A stretch of 64,000 nucleotides of DNA from Clostridium porci (GTDB lineage: Bacteria; Bacillota; Clostridia; Lachnospirales; Lachnospiraceae): the NCBI RefSeq assembly GCF_009696375.1, contig NZ_VUMD01000017.1, positions 1-64,000 of the forward strand. The letters are read 5' to 3'. The position numbers and the translations under genes were made by a program. Of the stretch, positions 60,529 to 64,000 are shown in pieces. The notes under the pieces are model-generated. The model made no database searches, was not told the origin of the DNA, and was given only the letters and a program-made list of their open reading frames with translations. Each line of letters starts with the position of its first letter. Position 1 is the first letter of the stretch.

Positions 60529-62575
60529 ATTTTAGTGGGAACATTTTGATACCGCGTTCAAATTTTACAATGATACAAGCCATATTTTTCTGAGTCACAA
60601 TACCTGTACCATATGTTTTATGTGTGACAGTTTTTCCAATCGAAAAGAAGAGCGGAGATCCTTCTAGGAATTCTGATGCATTCGCAATATTTTGCTTACG
60701 CTTTGCGTCCAGCTCCTCTTGTTTGAGGCGTTCTGCATACTTATCTGTTTTGATCTCGTGAAGGAACAAAGACGGTTCCACGTCTGTAATTTTCCCTTTC
60801 TTCCCCTCTTTCTTGCAGTAATTCAGCAAATATAGCTTTTCCTTTGCCCGCGTCATCGCAACATAGAAGAGACGACGTTCTTCCTCTAATTCGAGACTGG
60901 TTTCGGCCTTGCTGCTCGGCATCGTGTTTTTACAACAATCAACGATATACACGATATCCCATTCGAGGCCCTTTGCCCGGTGCATGGTAGCCAGATTCAC
61001 ACCGTTTTCTGACTTGGCTCTTAAAGTCTGGCGATGAGCATACACATGTGCCTGTGCAGCTTTGTACCATTCCTGCGGATTCTGATACTTTATGGATTCC
61101 GCCAGAAAGAAATCCAATTTACTGAGCAGCAGAGATTCCTCAATCTCAGCCTTTTCAGCGTAGTCACTGATATAGGCATAATATCCGAGGCGATGCATAA
61201 TACCTGATACCTGAGAGGACAACGATTGATTTCGTAAAGCCTGAATATGGTAAAACATCTCTAATACCACATCCACGGCCTTTTGCTTGTAATGCGTTTG
61301 TTTACTTGCTGCCTGCACCAAGGCATTTTCTGTAAATTCTGTCATGGCCCGGAAGTTCGCTTCTTTCAAATAACGATTCGGGCGATTCAGGATCCGGAGA
61401 AAATCATCCATGTTCCAGTTACCATTGATTAAATTCAGGTACGAGAAAATATCACGGAAAATGAAGTGCTCATAGCTGTCTTTGATCGCTTCACCGGCAG
61501 AATAGGAGATACCATATTTGGATAATGCAGCAGCCAAATCTTCCAGCTGCAGGTTGGTACGGGCTAAAATAGCGATCTGTTTCGAATCCACTCCGTTTTT
61601 CAGCTGTTCGCGAATGGTGTTAACCAGGTATTCCAGCTCATTTTCACGCAGTTCAGAAGTATGCACGATCACTTCTCCCTCACCATCTCTGGCAGCCTTA
61701 ATGTCCTTTTTGAAACGCTCATTGTTATGCTCAATAAGGTTTTTTGCCATTTGGATGATTTGAGGTCTGGAGCGGTAGTTGGTGTCCATGTGGATCTCAT
61801 GCACGTTTGGAAAATCCTTTTTGAAATTTAACATGATACCCGGTGTGGCGCCACGGAAACCATAGATCGACTGATCATCATCCCCAACGACACATAAATT
61901 ACCGTTGTCTCCTGCCAAGAGATATAAAATATCTTTTTGCACGGAGTTTGTGTCCTGATATTCGTCACACATGATATACCGATAGCGATTCTGCAATGCG
62001 GAAAGGAGTTTGATATCTGACTGCAATTTTTCACGGCATAAGCAGAGCATATCGTCAAAATCAATGATACCAGAAGTTTGCTTACTGTCTTCGTAGAGTG
62101 GGTAAAGTCTAGCAAATTCGTCCGCACTCAGCGTGGCCGGTTTGAAGGACTGCATAGTCACCTCGCTGTTTTTGAAAGCGCTGATATCCATCAAAACATC
62201 TTTTGCAGCATATGCAGCAATCGGAATACGAGCCTGTCTCATGCAATCTTTGATCTTACAAAACTGATCTTCTGCGGAAATGATCTTAAGCGGCACATCT
62301 GAAGACGCCATCAGAGTCTTCAAGCACAATGAGTGGATGGTACAAAAGGTTGCCGCACAATCCCCATACTGTTTCTGAAAGCGAGCACGCATCTCATTCG
62401 CAGCTGCATCCGTAAAAGTCACCATAACAATCGTAGCAGCATCAATGCCTGCGTCGATCATAGCCTTAATTCTTCGGATCATTGTAGTAGTTTTACCGGA
62501 ACCAGGGCAGCTAATCAGCAGGACCTGGCCATTATGTGTTTGAATCGCTTCTTCCTGAGCGAGATTTTTTTGCAT
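60527..62575 (-). CDS. UvrD/PcrA-like superfamily I DNA helicase
   Basis: 682 aa. Motif I SCPGSGKTTTM near 25, Ia/II region with DEYQDTN near 213, GDDDQSIYGFRGA near 237, motif V MHRAKGLEWDIVYI near 545 and motif VI YVAMTRAKEKLYLL near 590. The C-terminus GKTVTHKTYGTGIVTQKN is the usual UvrD tail. The 3'-5' helicase probably assists replication, repair or rolling-circle transfer together with the MobV relaxase. It is slightly shorter than chromosomal PcrA (about 720-750). Own class A promoter on the minus strand; AAGGGGTG precedes the ATG. Confidence 0.93.
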   Translation of the reverse strand: MQKNLAQEEAIQTHNGQVLLISCPGSGKTTTMIRRIKAMIDAGIDAATIVMVTFTDAAANEMRARFQKQYGDCAATFCTIHSLCLKTLMASSDVPLKIISAEDQFCKIKDCMRQARIPIAAYAAKDVLMDISAFKNSEVTMQSFKPATLSADEFARLYPLYEDSKQTSGIIDFDDMLCLCREKLQSDIKLLSALQNRYRYIMCDEYQDTNSVQKDILYLLAGDNGNLCVVGDDDQSIYGFRGATPGIMLNFKKDFPNVHEIHMDTNYRSRPQIIQMAKNLIEHNNERFKKDIKAARDGEGEVIVHTSELRENELEYLVNTIREQLKNGVDSKQIAILARTNLQLEDLAAALSKYGISYSAGEAIKDSYEHFIFRDIFSYLNLINGNWNMDDFLRILNRPNRYLKEANFRAMTEFTENALVQAASKQTHYKQKAVDVVLEMFYHIQALRNQSLSSQVSGIMHRLGYYAYISDYAEKAEIEESLLLSKLDFFLAESIKYQNPQEWYKAAQAHVYAHRQTLRAKSENGVNLATMHRAKGLEWDIVYIVDCCKNTMPSSKAETSLELEEERRLFYVAMTRAKEKLYLLNYCKKEGKKGKITDVEPSLFLHEIKTDKYAERLKQEELDAKRKQNIANASEFLEGSPLFFSIGKTVTHKTYGTGIVTQKNMACIIVKFERGIKMFPLK

Positions 62576-62613
62576 TTGATTACACCCCTTACATACTTAG
62601 TTTGTGTCTTTGT

Positions 62614-62663
62614 ATTGTACAAAAGAAATATCCATTTCACAATTTTGGAAGTTTACGGATATG
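62614..62663 (-). promoter_or_regulatory. Class A promoter of the helicase gene, minus strand
   Basis: On the minus strand: CATATCCGTAA (complement of 62653-62663), 10 nt, TTGTGA, 17 nt, TACAAT (complement of 62614-62619). Confidence 0.8.
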
Positions 62664-62736
62664 AAAAAGAGTGTTTTTTCTAAGGAAGAAAATTGAGAAA
62701 GCGCGGTGAGATCAGACATAAAAAATATGAAAAACT

Positions 62737-62747
62737 CATATCCGCAA
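62737..62747 (+). promoter_or_regulatory. Orphan TATCCGCAA box cut off from its promoter
   Basis: CATATCCGCAA with no -35/-10 at the usual distance; the expected positions fall into the IS left-end hairpin, as if an insertion separated them. This 337-nt gene-free interval (62576-62912) holds the helicase promoter, this box, the hairpin and the promoter listed next. Confidence 0.55.
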
Positions 62748-62759
62748 TATTTTGATGCT

Positions 62760-62803
62760 TAACCGCCGCACACTCGTGACTTCAGTCGTGAGTTAGGCGG
62801 TAA
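62760..62803 (+). mobile_element. Left end of second TnpB element (hairpin)
   Basis: ACCGCC and GGCGGT enclose an inner stem ACTCGTGAC/GTCGTGAGT. Its core (GACTTCAGTC) resembles the right-end palindrome at 101-116, so it is probably the subterminal left-end structure of the IS200/IS605-type element whose tnpB starts at 62913. Exact boundary not determined. Confidence 0.6.
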
Positions 62804-62828
62804 GGTTTTTGTAAAATGTGGCTTTTTG

Positions 62829-62878
62829 TTATCCGCAAGTCTCGATTTCTTGTTTGAGATAACAGATTTTGTTACCAT
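62829..62878 (+). promoter_or_regulatory. Class A-like promoter ahead of tnpB
   Basis: TTATCCGCAA (62829-62838), 11 nt, TTGTTT (62850-62855), 17 nt, TACCAT (62873-62878), 35 nt before the tnpB ATG. Confidence 0.5.
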
Positions 62879-62912
62879 TGCTATATCATAATCAGGAAGG
62901 AGGCAGTCCGAT

Positions 62913-64000
62913 ATGAAGCTGTTTTCTACTTACAGCGTGAAAATCCAACATTACAACCATATCTTTAAGGAAACGGTCTCTTTGTATCGGGCTGCCGTGG
63001 ACTTCCTGATTGGAGTGTGTCTGGATGAGTGGAGTAACATTATACTCACTGACCAGAAACTGGTCCGTCAGCAGTATGTGGAACACCTGTGTCACCAGAC
63101 CAAGGATAATCCGGAGGTCAAGTATCCGGCATTTGACCGGAAGTTTTACAAGTTCCCCAGTTACCTAAGACGCAGCGCTATCAGCGAAGCTCTGGGAAAG
63201 GTATATTCTTACCAGAGCAATCTGATCAACTGGGAAGCTGAGGATCCAAAAGTCAGAGGCAGAAAGCCGTCTTTCCCGAAAGCCGGCTATGTCTATCCAT
63301 CTATGTACCGGACGGTCATGTACGAGCAGTCCGGCGATTACGAGATGAAGATCAAAGTCTTTCTCCGCAATACCTGGGACTGGCTGACCGTCCGCGTCCG
63401 GAAATCGGACATGGACTATATCAACCACAGATGTACCTCGCGGAAGAAATGTGCTCCAACTTTGCAGAAGCGTGGCAAGGAGTGGTTTCTGGATTTTCCG
63501 TTTGAGGAGACAGTGAAGCTCCCTGACACCAATGTATTTAACCAGACAATCCTGGCTGTTGACCTTGGGATTAACGCTGCGGCAACGGTTTCCGTCATGC
63601 GTGCAGACGGCACGATCTTAGGCAGACATTTTTGCAGGCTGCCGAAAGAATACGACTCTCTGACGCATGCCATAAACCGGATAAAAAAGGCCCAGCAGCA
63701 TGGAAACCACAGAACACCAAGACTTTGGGCCAGGGCAAAAGGAATCAACCGGGATATCGCAGTAAAGACAGCGCACTTCATTATGGACGTCGCCGCTCTT
63801 TACAATGCCGATGCGATCGCATTTGAACACCTGGACCTTACCGGCAGAAAGCGTGGTTCCAAGAAGCAGCGGCTTCATCTCTGGAGAAGCCAGTATGTCC
63901 AGTCTATGGTAACGGATAAAGCACACCGGCTTGGGATGCGTATCAGTCACATCTGTGCTTGGGGAACGAGCCGGCTTGCCTATGACGGAAGCGGCAGGAT
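62913..64000 (+). CDS. tnpB: TnpB RNA-guided nuclease, C-terminally cut by window end
   Basis: 362 codons from ATG 62913 (AAGGAGG upstream) to the window edge. RuvC-like motif I is LAVDLGINAAATVSVM near 211 and motif II IAFEHLDLTG near 305; the HTH/REC-like N-terminus (YLRRSAISEALG, GRKPSFPKAG) is typical. The zinc-finger and the final Asp lie beyond the window. No TnpA transposase is visible beside it, so it resembles an IS1341-type TnpB-only element. Same orientation as the right end seen at 1-127. Confidence 0.88.
   Translation, partial: MKLFSTYSVKIQHYNHIFKETVSLYRAAVDFLIGVCLDEWSNIILTDQKLVRQQYVEHLCHQTKDNPEVKYPAFDRKFYKFPSYLRRSAISEALGKVYSYQSNLINWEAEDPKVRGRKPSFPKAGYVYPSMYRTVMYEQSGDYEMKIKVFLRNTWDWLTVRVRKSDMDYINHRCTSRKKCAPTLQKRGKEWFLDFPFEETVKLPDTNVFNQTILAVDLGINAAATVSVMRADGTILGRHFCRLPKEYDSLTHAINRIKKAQQHGNHRTPRLWARAKGINRDIAVKTAHFIMDVAALYNADAIAFEHLDLTGRKRGSKKQRLHLWRSQYVQSMVTDKAHRLGMRISHICAWGTSRLAYDGSGR

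Noticed and set aside
1-64000. rRNA or tRNA genes
   Set aside because: No tRNA cloverleaf-like segments or rRNA sequence were recognised by eye; a covariance scan was not possible.

Overview
The window looks like part of a large conjugative or mobilisable extrachromosomal element (megaplasmid or plasmid-like ICE) of a Gram-positive obligate anaerobe, most likely a gut Clostridia/Lachnospiraceae host. Evidence: LPXTG sorting signals, lipoproteins, AGGAGG-type ribosome binding sites, an oxygen-sensitive class III ribonucleotide reductase, a DUF4317 protein typical of Lachnospiraceae, and no chromosomal housekeeping operons, rRNA or tRNA. Nearly all genes lie on the + strand; two single genes (42044-43441 and 60527-62575) are on the - strand.

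Layout. 1-1685: right end of an IS200/IS605-type TnpB element that has removed the 5' end of a nuclease/exonuclease gene. 1794-2924: DUF4317 gene. 3053-7284: MoxR-like AAA+ ATPase, HExxH/VWA protein and a small partner. 7384-19384: a replication/repair block with a C-family DNA polymerase (dnaE) split by a group I intron inside its catalytic motif, a DnaQ-like exonuclease, a RecF/SbcC-like ATPase, OB-fold/SSB-like proteins and unknowns. 19664-22172: ParM-like actin, a probable adaptor and an acidic protein. 22305-32465: phosphoesterase, surface proteins, a secreted transglutaminase-like protein and unknown cytosolic proteins. 32713-41973: nucleotide and repair block (NrdD with fused glutaredoxin, NrdG, alarmone-hydrolase-like HD protein, dCMP deaminase, DUF262 protein, RecJ, guanylate-kinase-like protein with a frameshift). 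43633-53467: transfer-related block (1445-aa membrane protein, secreted lysozyme/C39 hydrolase, membrane-anchored protein, MobV relaxase). 53564-62575: surface protein, topoisomerase III, lipoprotein, second transglutaminase-like gene with an in-frame stop, UvrD-like helicase. 62576-64000: repeated regulatory boxes and the start of a second TnpB element.

The element appears to carry much of its own replication, dNTP supply, segregation and transfer machinery, together with exported proteins that would remodel the cell surface.

The most striking non-gene signal is regulatory. (A) A box close to TTTTCATATCCGCAA recurs only between genes (apart from a few partial chance matches in coding DNA). 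In six cases it sits exactly 10 nt upstream of a -35 hexamer with a 17-nt spacer to the -10. (B) A second promoter class, with core CATAATT preceded by pyrimidine-rich sequence and usually lacking a -35, precedes about 20 genes or operons on the coding strand, often directly after the previous gene's terminator. These two classes together account for almost all transcription starts expected here and suggest an element-wide regulatory network whose regulator is not in this window.
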